A stretch of 64,000 nt of DNA from Microbacterium saperdae (lineage in GTDB: Bacteria > Actinomycetota > Actinomycetes > Actinomycetales > Microbacteriaceae), in NCBI RefSeq assembly GCF_006716345.1, contig NZ_VFOX01000001.1, forward strand, positions 1,550,001 to 1,614,000. Reading direction: 5' to 3'. Both the position numbers and the translations under genes were made by a program. Numbering within the stretch: position 1 is the first letter of the stretch; each line of letters opens with the position of its first letter. The notes below the pieces were generated by a model. It made no database searches, had not been told where the DNA came from, and was given only the letters and a program-made list of their open reading frames with translations. Positions 19,334-28,245 of the stretch are shown piece by piece.

Positions 19334-20697
19334 CGAGCGTCGTTCCTCTCGTTCAGGGCGGCGCGGGTCTCTGCCGCGACCGTGCGGGTGATGGGATAGG
19401 CGAGGAAGACCAGTCCGCCGATGACGACGAGTGCGGCAGGCACACCGCCCTGAGCCAGCGCGATGCCGGCGAGTGCCTCGGGGGTCTGCTCTGCGCCGGC
19501 GACGTAGCCCGAGAACGCGAGCACGTAGGCGATGAGCGCCCCTCCGATCCCGGCGCCGGCTTTCGCGGCGAAGGAGCCGATCGAGGCGAGCGTGCCTTCG
19601 GTGCGGAACCCGCCTTTGAGCTCGACGAAGTCGGTGAGCTCGGCGAGCATCGCGTAGTTCAGCGCCACCGCCCCACCGAAACCGAGTCCTGCCACGCCGA
19701 AGCAGACCAGATAGGAGGGGCCCTGCAGGCCGGGGAGGAGCAGGATCGAGCCGACGCCCAGTGCGGCGATCACGAGGCTGCTGAGGTAGACGGGCTTGAA
19801 TCCGATGCGCTGCCCGAGCAGAGGGCCGGAGATGCTGCCGAGCATCATCGGCACGACCATCACCAGGGCGACCGCGCTGACCAGTCCCGCGCTTCCGGCG
19901 TAGTAGGTGAAGAAGAACGGGATGCCGGCCATCAGAGCGGCGTTGGCAGCGCTTGTTGCGAGCTTCGAGACGAGAAGCACGGGGACGGCCCGACTGGAGA
20001 GGAAGAGCGCCTTCGCATCCGAGAAGCGATAGGGCTCCGCCGTGGAGGGAGCCACCCGCTCACGCACCAGAAGTGCGCCCGTCGCGGTGAGAGCGAACGA
20101 GACGACGGCGATGATCACGACATAGACCTGCCAGCCGAGCGCGCCACCGCCGAGAAGGGCGACCACGGGCAGGGACACGCCGATCACGACGAGAGTCCCG
20201 ATCAGGTAGGTCGTCCCCTTGATCGCGGCGAGTTGTCCGCGCGAACGGGGAGAGGCGCTCATCGCCGGGAGCAGCGCGTTCAAGGGGATGTCCATCAGAT
20301 CGAACGCCAACCCCCAGATGAGGTACGTGATCCAGGCGGCGACCAGAGATGCGCCGACGAACCCGGGTGCGAGGAAGAGGGCGACGAAGGCCACGGCTCC
20401 GACCGCTCCTCCGATGAGCAGATAGCTGCGGAAGCGACCCCAGGAGGTACGCGGCAGATGATCGACGAGGTAACCCATGATGGGGTCGGTTGCGCCGTCG
20501 ACCAGCCGCGCGACGAGCAGCAGTGTGCCCACCGCGGCGGCGTTGATGCCGACATGGTCGGTCAGGTAGATCAGCAGGAAGGAGCTGATCACCGTGCTCA
20601 GGATGATGTTGCCGAAGTTCGCGGCGAAGTAGCCGATCTTCTCGACGAGGCGCACATCGCTCTTCATCGCGGCGCGGGCGGAAACAGTGGTCATCAT
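19330..20697 (-). CDS. GPH-family sugar:cation symporter (MelB type)
   Basis: 455 residues from the chosen start, about twelve hydrophobic segments. The opening L-V-E-K-I-G-Y-F-A-A-N-F-G-N and the loop M-G-Y-L-V-D-H-L-P-R-T-S-W-G-R-F-R-S-Y are characteristic of glycoside-pentoside-hexuronide symporters such as MelB. The start at 20697 (or the adjacent ATG at 20694) has GAAAGG just upstream; an ATG at 20727 is also open but its nearest Shine-Dalgarno is too distant. First gene of the operon with GH78 rhamnosidase and esterase, so the substrate is probably a rhamnose-containing glycoside (inference). Divergent from the PucR-type regulator 103 bases away. Confidence 0.85.
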   Translation of the reverse strand: MMTTVSARAAMKSDVRLVEKIGYFAANFGNIILSTVISSFLLIYLTDHVGINAAAVGTLLLVARLVDGATDPIMGYLVDHLPRTSWGRFRSYLLIGGAVGAVAFVALFLAPGFVGASLVAAWITYLIWGLAFDLMDIPLNALLPAMSASPRSRGQLAAIKGTTYLIGTLVVIGVSLPVVALLGGGALGWQVYVVIIAVVSFALTATGALLVRERVAPSTAEPYRFSDAKALFLSSRAVPVLLVSKLATSAANAALMAGIPFFFTYYAGSAGLVSAVALVMVVPMMLGSISGPLLGQRIGFKPVYLSSLVIAALGVGSILLLPGLQGPSYLVCFGVAGLGFGGAVALNYAMLAELTDFVELKGGFRTEGTLASIGSFAAKAGAGIGGALIAYVLAFSGYVAGAEQTPEALAGIALAQGGVPAALVVIGGLVFLAYPITRTVAAETRAALNERNDAR

Positions 20698-20787
20698 CGA
20701 CCTTTCGGAGACGAGGGAAGCGTTCATTCATGTTCGATCACATCTCCCTCCTGTCAGTAGTGGTCTCCGTCCGGAGTATCGACGGCC

Positions 20788-20793
20788 TAAGTT
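20788..20793 (+). promoter_or_regulatory. -10 hexamer TAAGTT for the PucR-type regulator
   Basis: TAAGTT lies 7 bases before the ATG at 20801, again leaderless geometry. The interval to the divergent symporter gene must also carry the symporter promoter and any operator. Confidence 0.4.
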
Positions 20794-20800
20794 GTGACAC

Positions 20801-22000
20801 ATGACAAACATCGAACCGACTCTCGGCGGAACGAGCGTGCGCGACATCGTGCTCGGGAATCGCGAGATCGTCGATCGGATCATCACCGCGATCGCCCCCA
20901 CCAACCCGGAGCAGCACGGGACCGGTGACGCCTCCCAGGCCGCCGACATCCGATGGGCTGTGGAGCACAGCCTTCAGGCTGCCGCAGACTCGCTGACGGG
21001 GCGGCCGAACGACGACGAGTTGCTGCGCGCCTCCGCCGTGCGGCGATTCGAGGAAGGGTCGTCGTTCTCCTCCGTCATCGCGGCGTACCACCGCGGCGTC
21101 GCCGTCATCTGGGAGCAGTTGCGCGCACACGCGGGGCGAGAGGATGACGCGACTCTTGCCGAGTGCGCGCGACTGCTCTTCGTCCACCTGGAACGGATCA
21201 CCTCCGCGCTCGCCGCAGACTTCGAACGCACCTGGACCGTTTCTCGGCTCGGCGAGAGAGACGCCCGCTTCGCGATCTTCACGGCACTCACCCAAGGTGG
21301 CGACGCCGAAGGCGAGGCGCACCGCTCGGGACGGACTCTGGCCTCGCGCTACGGCATCCTCGTCGTCCGGCTGCGGCGAGCGGAGGATTCATCTCCCGGT
21401 GATGTCATCGCCCGCCGGGAGACGCAACGGCTGCGATCGGCGATCGACTCCGTGGCCGGGGGCGAGGTTCTCGCCGTTCTCGGCGCCGCCGGCGGGACCG
21501 CACTCGTGCCCTTGCGTGACGGCGGCGACACGATCGAAGACCTGCGGCGTGCACTCCAGGCCGGTTTCGGGCGCAACTGCACCGGTGCGTGGGTGGAGGC
21601 AGGGATCTCAGAGATCGCCGACGCGCTGCACGTGGCGGAGGAACTGCTCGAGATCGCGCTCGCGATCCGCGGGGAAGGCGAGGTCCACACCCTCGACGAC
21701 CTGCTCCTGGAGTATCAGAGTGCGCGCCCGGGACCGGGGAGAGCACTGCTCGCCCGACGCATCGACGGCGTCGGCGACGAACTCCTGCAGACGGTCGATG
21801 CGTATCTCGCGTCCGGAGGCGATCGGCGCTCGACGGCGGCTGCGCTGCACGTGCATCCCAACACCGTGGATTACCGACTCGGACGCGTCCTGACCCTCAC
21901 CGGGATGGAGGCGACGACGCCGGAGGGGGCCGCGCAGCTCCGCGCCGCACGTGTCGCGAACCGCCTCGAGAGGGCGGCGCACGAGCGACTCGACGGGTGA
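20801..22000 (+). CDS. PucR/CdaR-type helix-turn-helix transcriptional regulator
   Basis: 399 residues. The C-terminal 60 residues, T-V-D-A-Y-L-A-S-G-G-D-R-R-S-T-A-A-A-L-H followed by V-H-P-N-T-V-D-Y-R-L-G-R-V, are the PucR C-terminal helix-turn-helix. The N-terminal part (about residues 20-150) is helical with a 'F..GSSF..VI.AYHRG...IW' stretch as in the RsbRD-like N-terminal domain of such regulators; the middle is a GGDEF-like module found in CdaR proteins. Divergent from the symporter-rhamnosidase-esterase operon, so it is the probable local regulator (inference); an unrelated target is possible. Confidence 0.8.
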   Translation: MTNIEPTLGGTSVRDIVLGNREIVDRIITAIAPTNPEQHGTGDASQAADIRWAVEHSLQAAADSLTGRPNDDELLRASAVRRFEEGSSFSSVIAAYHRGVAVIWEQLRAHAGREDDATLAECARLLFVHLERITSALAADFERTWTVSRLGERDARFAIFTALTQGGDAEGEAHRSGRTLASRYGILVVRLRRAEDSSPGDVIARRETQRLRSAIDSVAGGEVLAVLGAAGGTALVPLRDGGDTIEDLRRALQAGFGRNCTGAWVEAGISEIADALHVAEELLEIALAIRGEGEVHTLDDLLLEYQSARPGPGRALLARRIDGVGDELLQTVDAYLASGGDRRSTAAALHVHPNTVDYRLGRVLTLTGMEATTPEGAAQLRAARVANRLERAAHERLDG

Positions 22001-22031
22001 GACGGGCGGAAAGCTCCGCGCACCGGTAGAA

Positions 22032-22058
22032 TTGGCACTCTGAGTATCCGAGTGCCAG
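22032..22058 (+). promoter_or_regulatory. CIRCE operator for HrcA, overlapping the -10 element
   Basis: TTGGCACTC, 9 bases, GAGTGCCAG: the arms differ from the classical CIRCE arms only at positions 2 and 3 (and their partners). A TAGAAT -10 at 22027-22032 overlaps the left arm, so HrcA bound here would block RNA polymerase and repress its own operon until heat or misfolded protein titrates GroE. Confidence 0.9.
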
Positions 22059-22073
22059 CGGAAGGGGAAGTCG

Positions 22074-23105
22074 ATGGTCACAGAACGAGGACTCCAGGTT
22101 CTCCGCGCGATCGTGCAGGACTATGTCGAGACCCACGAACCCGTCGGCAGCCGCTCGATCGTCGACCGGCATTCGTTCGGCGTGTCCGCGGCCACGATCC
22201 GCAACGACATGGCGCTGCTCGAGGACGAGGAGCTGATCACGGCTCCGCACACCTCGTCCGGTCGGGTTCCGACCGACAAGGGCTACCGCGTCTTCGTCAA
22301 CCACCTCGCCCAGCTCCGGCCCATGTCGGCGGCGCAGCGTTCGGCGATCGAGTCGTTCCTCGCCGAGCCCTCCGACCTCGACGACTTGATGGTGCGCACG
22401 GTGCGCGTGCTCACACAGCTCACCGGCCAGGTGGCTCTGGCCCAGTACCCGTCGTTCGCCCGCGCGCACCTCACGCACCTCGAACTCGTGGCCCTGGCGC
22501 CCAACAGGCTCCTGATCGTCCTCGTGACCGATGCCGGCGGTGTCTCGCAGCGGATGGCGCCGCTGCCGGTCGAACTCGATGAAGCGGACCTCGCTCTGCT
22601 TCGCGCTCGACTGTCGGCGCTGATCACCGGCCGTGCCGTCAGTGACGCAGCGGACCGCCTCCAGAACCTTCTCGCCACGGTGGACACACCCAACGATGCC
22701 GCACTGCGCACGCTCGCCGCGATCGTGATCGACGAGCTGGGCGAGTTCCGTCAAGAGAAGCTCGTCATGGCGGGTGCAGCGACGCTCGCCCGTCGGGAAC
22801 AGGACTTCCGCGGCAGCATCCATCCGCTCCTCGAGGCCATCGAGGAGCAGGTGACCCTGCTGCGGCTGATGAGTGAGATGGTGACCGACGAGCACGGCCT
22901 CGCGGCCAGCATCGGCACCGAGAACGCGCCGTTCGGCCTCGGCGAGGCATCGATCGTTGCGAGCAACTATGCCGCCCCCAGCGGGATGGCTCGCGTCGGT
23001 GTGATGGGGCCGACGCGCATGGATTATCCGAGCAACCTCGCGGCAGCACGGGCGGTCGCCCGCTACCTGACGCGGATGCTCGATGAAGACGAGGCGAGCC
23101 GCTGA
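22074..23105 (+). CDS. hrcA: Heat-inducible transcription repressor HrcA
   Basis: 343 residues. The N-terminal winged helix contains [12 protein letters not shown] and [16 protein letters not shown], followed by the [15 protein letters not shown] motif, all HrcA signatures. The GAF-like central region is present to the usual length. HrcA binds CIRCE operators and represses class I heat-shock genes; here a CIRCE copy lies 15 bases upstream of its own start, giving autoregulation. ATG at 22074 has GGAAGGGGAAG just upstream. dnaJ follows 41 bases later, as in other Actinobacteria. Confidence 0.97.
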   Translation: MVTERGLQVLRAIVQDYVETHEPVGSRSIVDRHSFGVSAATIRNDMALLEDEELITAPHTSSGRVPTDKGYRVFVNHLAQLRPMSAAQRSAIESFLAEPSDLDDLMVRTVRVLTQLTGQVALAQYPSFARAHLTHLELVALAPNRLLIVLVTDAGGVSQRMAPLPVELDEADLALLRARLSALITGRAVSDAADRLQNLLATVDTPNDAALRTLAAIVIDELGEFRQEKLVMAGAATLARREQDFRGSIHPLLEAIEEQVTLLRLMSEMVTDEHGLAASIGTENAPFGLGEASIVASNYAAPSGMARVGVMGPTRMDYPSNLAAARAVARYLTRMLDEDEASR

Positions 23106-23146
23106 CACGCGGCTCCCAGACGACAGACACACGCAGAAAGGCGATT

Positions 23147-24265
23147 GTGGCGGACCACTATGAGGTTCTCGGGGTGTCCCGAGACGCTTCCATCGACGAG
23201 ATCAAGAAGGCGTACCGACGCCTGGCACGGCAGCTGCACCCGGACGTGAATCCGGGAGAGGATGCCGCGGAGAAGTTCAAGCTCGTCACCCACGCGTACG
23301 ACGTTCTCAGCGACGACGAGTCGCGCCGTCGCTACGACATGGGCGGCGGAGACGGCGCGGCCGGGAACTTCGGAGGGTTCGGCGGCTTCGGCGACATCTT
23401 CGAGACGTTCTTCGGAGCCGCTCAGGGCGGCGGACGTGGCGGACGGCCGCGCTCGCGTCGTGAGCGCGGCCAGGACGCGCTCGTCCGTGTCACCCTCGAC
23501 CTCGGTGACGTCGTGTTCGGCGCCCACCGTGACATCGACGTCGACACGGCTGTGCTGTGCGAGACGTGTCAGGGTTCCTGCTGCCAGGAGGGCACATCGC
23601 CGGTCACCTGCGACATCTGCGGCGGCTCCGGCCACGTGCAGCGCCAGGTGCGCAGCCTGCTCGGCAACGTCGTCACCTCGCAGCCCTGCGGCACGTGCGA
23701 GGGCTACGGCACCACGATCCCGTACCCGTGCGGAACCTGCGGTGGCCAGGGGCGGGTGCGCTCGCGCCGCACGGTGTCGCTCGACATCCCGGCCGGCGTC
23801 GAGACCGGCCTTCGCCTGCAGCTGCCCGGCTCGGGCGAGGTCGGCAAGGCCGGTGGCCCCAACGGCGACCTGTACGTCGAGGTCACGGTCAACCCGCACG
23901 CCGCGTTCAGCCGTGACGGCGACGATCTGCTCGCGACGCTCGAGGTCTCGATGACCGATGCGATCCTCGGTACCGAGACCGCGATCCAGGGTCTGGATGG
24001 CGAAGTCGACCTCGAAATCCGGCCCGGCGTGCAGTCCGGAGACGTGCTCACCATCAAAGGGCGCGGGATCACACCGCTCCGCGGCACGCAGCGCGGCGAC
24101 CTCCGTGTGGGCGTGCAGGTCGTGACGCCGACGAAGCTCGACTCCGCGCAACGCGCGCTGATCGAGGACTTCGCCAAGAAGGCGAAGGCACCGGGCCCGC
24201 AGCTCGCCCAGTTCCAGCAGGGGCTGTTCTCCAAGCTGCGCGACCGGTTCCGCGGACAGCACTGA
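23147..24265 (+). CDS. dnaJ: Molecular chaperone DnaJ (DnaJ2 type)
   Basis: 372 residues. J-domain with the H-P-D triplet at 31-33, a Gly/Phe-rich linker ([10 protein letters not shown]), four zinc-binding repeats between about 138 and 205, and the peptide-binding C-terminal domains with dimerisation tail. Repeats 2-4 are [16 protein letters not shown] and C-G-T-C-G-G-Q-G; the first is C-E-T-C-Q-G-S-C, with Cys in place of the last Gly. DnaJ delivers clients to DnaK. GTG start with AGAAAGG upstream. The position after hrcA marks it as the second actinobacterial dnaJ; dnaK is not in this window. Confidence 0.95.
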   Translation: MADHYEVLGVSRDASIDEIKKAYRRLARQLHPDVNPGEDAAEKFKLVTHAYDVLSDDESRRRYDMGGGDGAAGNFGGFGGFGDIFETFFGAAQGGGRGGRPRSRRERGQDALVRVTLDLGDVVFGAHRDIDVDTAVLCETCQGSCCQEGTSPVTCDICGGSGHVQRQVRSLLGNVVTSQPCGTCEGYGTTIPYPCGTCGGQGRVRSRRTVSLDIPAGVETGLRLQLPGSGEVGKAGGPNGDLYVEVTVNPHAAFSRDGDDLLATLEVSMTDAILGTETAIQGLDGEVDLEIRPGVQSGDVLTIKGRGITPLRGTQRGDLRVGVQVVTPTKLDSAQRALIEDFAKKAKAPGPQLAQFQQGLFSKLRDRFRGQH

Positions 24266-24268
24266 CCC

Positions 24269-24997
24269 ATGGCGCTGCACTTCCTGCTCGAATCGGCGTC
24301 GGATGCGGCCGTCGGAGACGTCGTCTCGTTGACCGGCGCCGAGGCGAAGCATGCCGCGGTCGTGCGGCGGTTGCGGGTCGGCGAGGCGATCACGATCGGC
24401 GACGGCAGGGGAGTCTGGCTCTCCGGTGTCGCCGAGGAGGTCTCTCCCGGGAAGGTCGACGTGCGGATCTCCGAGCGCACGGAGCAGGCCGCTCCTGCGC
24501 CACGCATCGTGCTCGTGCAGGCGCTGGCGAAGGGCGACCGCGATGAACTCGCTGTCCAGGCGGCGTGCGAACTGGGCGTCGACGAGATCGTGCCCTGGCA
24601 GGCGAGCCGCAGCGTCTCACGGTGGGAGGGCGCCAAGGCCGTGAAGGGCAGGGAGCGCTGGGCATCGATCGTGCGCGGGGCCGCGAAGCAGGCGCATCGT
24701 GCCTGGGTGCCCGACGTCGGTGCTCCCGTCACGACCGCGCAGCTCGCGCAGAGGGCGGCGACGCAACGCGTGCTGCTGTTGGATCCGACCGCGACCGGGC
24801 GACTGTCCGAGATCGTCGCCGACGGCCGTGACCTCGTGCTCGTCGTCGGCCCGGAGGGCGGTATCGCTCCCGAGGAGCTGACCCGTCTCACCGAGGCCGG
24901 TGCCGAGCGCGCGCTGCTCGGCGACACCGTGCTGCGTACGTCGACGGCCGGGCCTGCGGCGATCGCGGTGCTCTCGGTGGCGCTCGGTCGCTGGTGA
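24269..24997 (+). CDS. rsmE: 16S rRNA (uracil1498-N3)-methyltransferase RsmE
   Basis: 242 residues, a SPOUT methyltransferase with an N-terminal PUA-like domain (F-L-L-E-S-A... H-A-A-V-V-R-R-L-R-V-G-E-A) and C-terminal knot. The SAM-binding knot is visible as V-L-V-V-G-P-E-G-G-I-A-P-E-E-L and G-D-T-V-L-R-T-S-T-A-G-P-A-A-I-A-V-L-S. K-G-D-R-D-E near residue 88 and 'A.ELGVDEIVPW...RS' are family markers. It methylates U1498 of 16S rRNA. Starts 3 bases after dnaJ stop; conserved gene order dnaJ-rsmE in many bacteria. Confidence 0.95.
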   Translation: MALHFLLESASDAAVGDVVSLTGAEAKHAAVVRRLRVGEAITIGDGRGVWLSGVAEEVSPGKVDVRISERTEQAAPAPRIVLVQALAKGDRDELAVQAACELGVDEIVPWQASRSVSRWEGAKAVKGRERWASIVRGAAKQAHRAWVPDVGAPVTTAQLAQRAATQRVLLLDPTATGRLSEIVADGRDLVLVVGPEGGIAPEELTRLTEAGAERALLGDTVLRTSTAGPAAIAVLSVALGRW

Positions 24998-25029
24998 GCG
25001 TCCCCCCGCGCCCGGTGCGCAGTGGTCAG

Positions 25030-25035
25030 TAGACT
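25030..25035 (+). promoter_or_regulatory. -10 hexamer TAGACT for the HIT-phoH-ybeY-era run
   Basis: TAGACT sits 7 bases before the HIT ATG; leaderless geometry, giving this run an own promoter inside the larger cluster. Confidence 0.5.
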
Positions 25036-25042
25036 TGAAGCC

Positions 25043-25393
25043 ATGACGGAACCCTCGATCTTCACGCGCATCCTGACCGGGGAGATCCCTGCCGAGATCA
25101 TCGGCGAGACCGACCGGCTGTTCGCGTTGCGCGATATCGCGCCGCAGGCGCCGGTGCATCTGCTGGTGATCCCGAAGACCGCGGACTACCGCGACGTGAC
25201 CGAACTCGCGGCCGGTGACCCCGGACTTCTCGCCGAACTGGTCGCGTTCGCGAAGGAGCTGGCGGCTCAGCACACTCCCGACGGCGACTTCCGTCTGGTC
25301 TTCAACACCGGTGCGAACGCCGGACAGACCGTTTTCCACGTCCACGCTCACATCCTGGGTGGCGGACTGACCGAGAAGAGCGTCGGTGCCTGA
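25043..25393 (+). CDS. HIT-domain protein (histidine triad nucleotide hydrolase)
   Basis: 116 residues, HINT branch. The triad is H-V-H-A-H-I (His99, His101, His103), with the upstream I-F-T-R-I-L-T-G-E-I-P-A opening and H-L-L-V-I-P-K motif. HIT proteins hydrolyse adenosine phosphoramidates or acyl-adenylates in the cytoplasm. The start at 25043 is preferred over a start 21 bases upstream because the latter would lie in the -10 region. The last 8 bases overlap the phoH start. Location between rsmE and phoH is usual in Actinobacteria. Confidence 0.93.
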   Translation: MTEPSIFTRILTGEIPAEIIGETDRLFALRDIAPQAPVHLLVIPKTADYRDVTELAAGDPGLLAELVAFAKELAAQHTPDGDFRLVFNTGANAGQTVFHVHAHILGGGLTEKSVGA

Positions 25394-26498
25394 CAACCAC
25401 GAACCGGTCGAGCGCAGCCTGGGAGGGCGTGAGCCCGAGGCCGTCGAGAAGATCTACGCCGATGGCGTCGCCATGGTGCAGCTGCTCGGCCCGCAGGACC
25501 GCCTGCTCCGCATGCTCGAGAAGGAGCATCGCGACGTGCAGGTGCTCGTGCGGGGCAACGAGATCACGCTCAGCGGCGGCGTCGCGGAGGTCGCGAACGC
25601 GAAGAAGCTCGTCGATGAGCTGCTGGCGATGACGAAGGCCGGGCACGATCTGGCCCCGAGCGACGTGACGAACTCGGCGCGGCTGCTGCGCCGTGATGGC
25701 GGCCCGCGCCCGAGCGAGGTCCTGGGCGAGGCGATCCTCTCGACGCGGGGCAAGGTGATCCGTCCCAAGACGCTGGGTCAGAAGGAGTACGTCGACGCGA
25801 TCGAGGAGAACACGATCGTGTTCGGCATCGGTCCCGCCGGTACCGGCAAGACCTACCTCGCGATGGCGAAGGCCGTGCAGGCACTGCAGCGCAAAGAGGT
25901 CAGCCGCATCATCCTGACGCGCCCGGCCGTCGAGGCGGGCGAGCGGCTGGGATTCCTGCCTGGCACGCTCACCGACAAGATCGACCCGTATCTGCGCCCG
26001 CTCTACGACGCGCTCAACGAGATGATGGACCCGGAGATCGTGCCGCGCCTGATGGCGTCGGGGACGATCGAGGTCGCCCCTCTCGCCTACATGCGCGGAC
26101 GCACGCTCAACGACTCGTTCGTGGTGCTCGACGAAGCGCAGAACACCACTCCCGAGCAGATGAAGATGTTCCTGACGCGACTCGGCTTCGGCACGCGGAT
26201 GGTGGTCACCGGCGACATCACACAGGTCGATCTGCCGCAGGGATCGTCGGGGCTGCGCCTCGTGACACGCGTGCTCGACGGCATCGACGACATCCATTTC
26301 TCCCGGCTCACGAGCGACGACGTCGTGCGCCACTCGCTCGTCGGACGCATCGTCGACGCGTACAGCGAGTACGACGAGAAACGCACAGCGCAGCGGTTCG
26401 AGCGCGAGCAGGCGGCGGAGTTCGCCAACCGTGCAGACCGCCGTGGCGCCCAACGACCTGGACCGCGCGATCGCGCGCCGAAACGAGGACTCTCATGA
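25386..26498 (+). CDS. phoH: PhoH-family ATPase
   Basis: 370 residues. The ATPase core has Walker A G-P-A-G-T-G-K-T at 149-156, V-V-L-D-E-A-Q-N for Walker B and the T-G-D-I-T-Q-V-D-L-P motif; the N-terminal 90 residues include a KH-like RNA-binding segment (V-L-V-R-G-N-E-I-T-L-S-G). Family members act as putative RNA helicases/ATPases linked to ribosome maturation and phosphate stress. GTG start overlaps the HIT gene by 8 bases; stop overlaps the ybeY ATG, so the run is translationally coupled. Confidence 0.93.
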   Translation: MPDNHEPVERSLGGREPEAVEKIYADGVAMVQLLGPQDRLLRMLEKEHRDVQVLVRGNEITLSGGVAEVANAKKLVDELLAMTKAGHDLAPSDVTNSARLLRRDGGPRPSEVLGEAILSTRGKVIRPKTLGQKEYVDAIEENTIVFGIGPAGTGKTYLAMAKAVQALQRKEVSRIILTRPAVEAGERLGFLPGTLTDKIDPYLRPLYDALNEMMDPEIVPRLMASGTIEVAPLAYMRGRTLNDSFVVLDEAQNTTPEQMKMFLTRLGFGTRMVVTGDITQVDLPQGSSGLRLVTRVLDGIDDIHFSRLTSDDVVRHSLVGRIVDAYSEYDEKRTAQRFEREQAAEFANRADRRGAQRPGPRDRAPKRGLS

Positions 26499-26953
26499 TC
26501 GAGATCAACAACGAGTCGGCCATCGATGTCGACGAGACCGTGCTGCAGCGCCTGACCGACTACAACCTGGCGCAGCTGCACGTCAGCGCGGACGCTGAGG
26601 TCGCGATCGTGCTCGTCGACGAGGGCGCCATGGAGGCGCTCCATGTGCAGTGGATGGACGAGCCCGGTCCCACCGACGTGCTCAGCTTCCCGATGGACGA
26701 GTTGCGTCCCGGTACGGAGGATCGTCCGACGGCCCCCGGTCTGCTCGGCGACATCGTGCTGTGCCCGCAGGTCGCGGAGACGCAGGCGCAGGCCGCCAAG
26801 CACACGCTGATGGACGAGTTGATCCTGCTCACGACCCACGGGTTGCTGCACCTCCTCGGATTCGATCACGCCGAGCCCGATGAGGAACGTGAGATGTTCG
26901 GCCTCCAGAAGCAGCTCATCGAAGGCTTCGCCGCGTCTGAACGTCGACGATGA
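26495..26953 (+). CDS. ybeY: rRNA maturation endoribonuclease YbeY
   Basis: 152 residues. The metal site H-G-L-L-H-L-L-G-F-D-H gives the H-x3-H-x5-H motif (His115, His119, His125). D-E-P-G-P-T-D-V-L-S-F-P near residue 56 and L-L-G-D-I-V-L-C-P are further family markers. YbeY processes the 16S rRNA 3' end and takes part in ribosome quality control. ATGA overlap with phoH upstream and with the CBS-domain gene downstream shows tight coupling. Confidence 0.95.
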   Translation: MIEINNESAIDVDETVLQRLTDYNLAQLHVSADAEVAIVLVDEGAMEALHVQWMDEPGPTDVLSFPMDELRPGTEDRPTAPGLLGDIVLCPQVAETQAQAAKHTLMDELILLTTHGLLHLLGFDHAEPDEEREMFGLQKQLIEGFAASERRR

Positions 26954-28245
26954 CGGCGGCCTTCCTCCTCGCCGGCGCCGTTCTGCTCGTCGCCTTCGGC
27001 GGTCTGATGGCCGCCATCGACGCGGCATTCGGTGTCTCGTCGCGGTCCGACCTCGAGGAGATGGGCAGCGAGGGGCGCAACGCTCGGCAGCTGGCGCGGA
27101 TCGCCGCTGATCCGGATGCGCACGTCAACTCGGTCGCCTTCATCCGCGTGCTGGCAGAGACCGCCGCCGCCGTGCTCGTGACCGTCGCCTTCATGTTCTT
27201 GTTCGACAACATCTGGTGGGCGATGCTCGCCGCCGCGGTGCTGATGACGGGGATCAGCTTCGTGCTCGTCGGAGCCAGCCCTCGTACCTTCGGGCGCGAT
27301 CACGCGGACGGGCTGCTGCGCGCGAACGCCCCGGTGGTCAGGGGACTGCGGATCTTCCTCGGACCGATCGCGCAGGGACTGGTCGCACTGGGCAACCGTG
27401 TCACCCCCGGCGCCGGACGCAGCTCGTTCAGCTCGGAGGAGCAGCTGCTCAGCATGGTCGACGAGGCGGCGTCCAACGACCTCATCGAAGCCGATGACCG
27501 CGACCTGATCCACTCGGTGTTCGACTTCACCGATCAGTTCGTGCGTGCGGTGATGGTTCCTCGTACCGAGATGGTGACGGTGGACGCGACCGCTTCGACG
27601 AGCGAGGCCATGGCGCTGTTCCTGAACCGTGGTGTCTCCCGGATGCCGGTCGTCGACGACGATGCCGACGACGTGGTCGGCGTGCTGTATCTGAAGGATC
27701 TCGTGCAGTTCGCGTTCCGCGACGAGAACGCGTGGCGCACGGCATCCATCCGTCCGATCTCGCGACCGGCGACGTTCGTTCCCGAATCGATGCGTGCCGA
27801 GACGCTGCTGCAGCAGATGAAGCGCGACGCGGTGCACGTGTGTCTCGTGATCGACGAGCACGGCGGGATCTCTGGTCTGGTGACGCTCGAGGATCTGATC
27901 GAGGAACTCGTCGGAGAGATCTCCGACGAGTACGATCAGGTATCCGCCGAGTTCGTCGATCTCGGTGACGGTCGTTACCGCGTGAGTGCCCGTCTCTCGC
28001 TGGAAGACGTCGGCGATCTCTTCGGACTCGAGCTCGAGGATGAAGATGTCGACTCGATCGGCGGACTGCTCGGCAAGGCTCTCGGGCAGGTGCCCCAGCC
28101 CGGCGCGACGGCGACGGTCGAGGGTCTGGTGTTGACCGGGGGCGCCTCGCGTGGGCGAGGACGAGGAATTGCGACGGTGTTCGTCGAACGAGCAGCCGTC
28201 GATGTGGAATCGACAGAAGATGAGGGAGAGCGACGCGATGACTGA
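26950..28245 (+). CDS. CNNM/CBS-domain membrane protein (CorC/HlyC type)
   Basis: 431 residues: three to four hydrophobic segments in the first 140 residues (CNNM domain), then two CBS motifs (V-M-V-P-R-T-E-M-V-T-V with 'SRMPV', and V-C-L-V-I-D-E-H-G-G-I-S-G-L-V-T-L-E-D), and a C-terminal transporter-associated domain ending near 'GLVLTGG..RGRG'. Such proteins are implicated in Mg/Co efflux or membrane integrity and sit before era in most Actinobacteria. ATG overlaps the ybeY stop; the last 8 bases overlap era. Confidence 0.9.
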   Translation: MTAAFLLAGAVLLVAFGGLMAAIDAAFGVSSRSDLEEMGSEGRNARQLARIAADPDAHVNSVAFIRVLAETAAAVLVTVAFMFLFDNIWWAMLAAAVLMTGISFVLVGASPRTFGRDHADGLLRANAPVVRGLRIFLGPIAQGLVALGNRVTPGAGRSSFSSEEQLLSMVDEAASNDLIEADDRDLIHSVFDFTDQFVRAVMVPRTEMVTVDATASTSEAMALFLNRGVSRMPVVDDDADDVVGVLYLKDLVQFAFRDENAWRTASIRPISRPATFVPESMRAETLLQQMKRDAVHVCLVIDEHGGISGLVTLEDLIEELVGEISDEYDQVSAEFVDLGDGRYRVSARLSLEDVGDLFGLELEDEDVDSIGGLLGKALGQVPQPGATATVEGLVLTGGASRGRGRGIATVFVERAAVDVESTEDEGERRDD

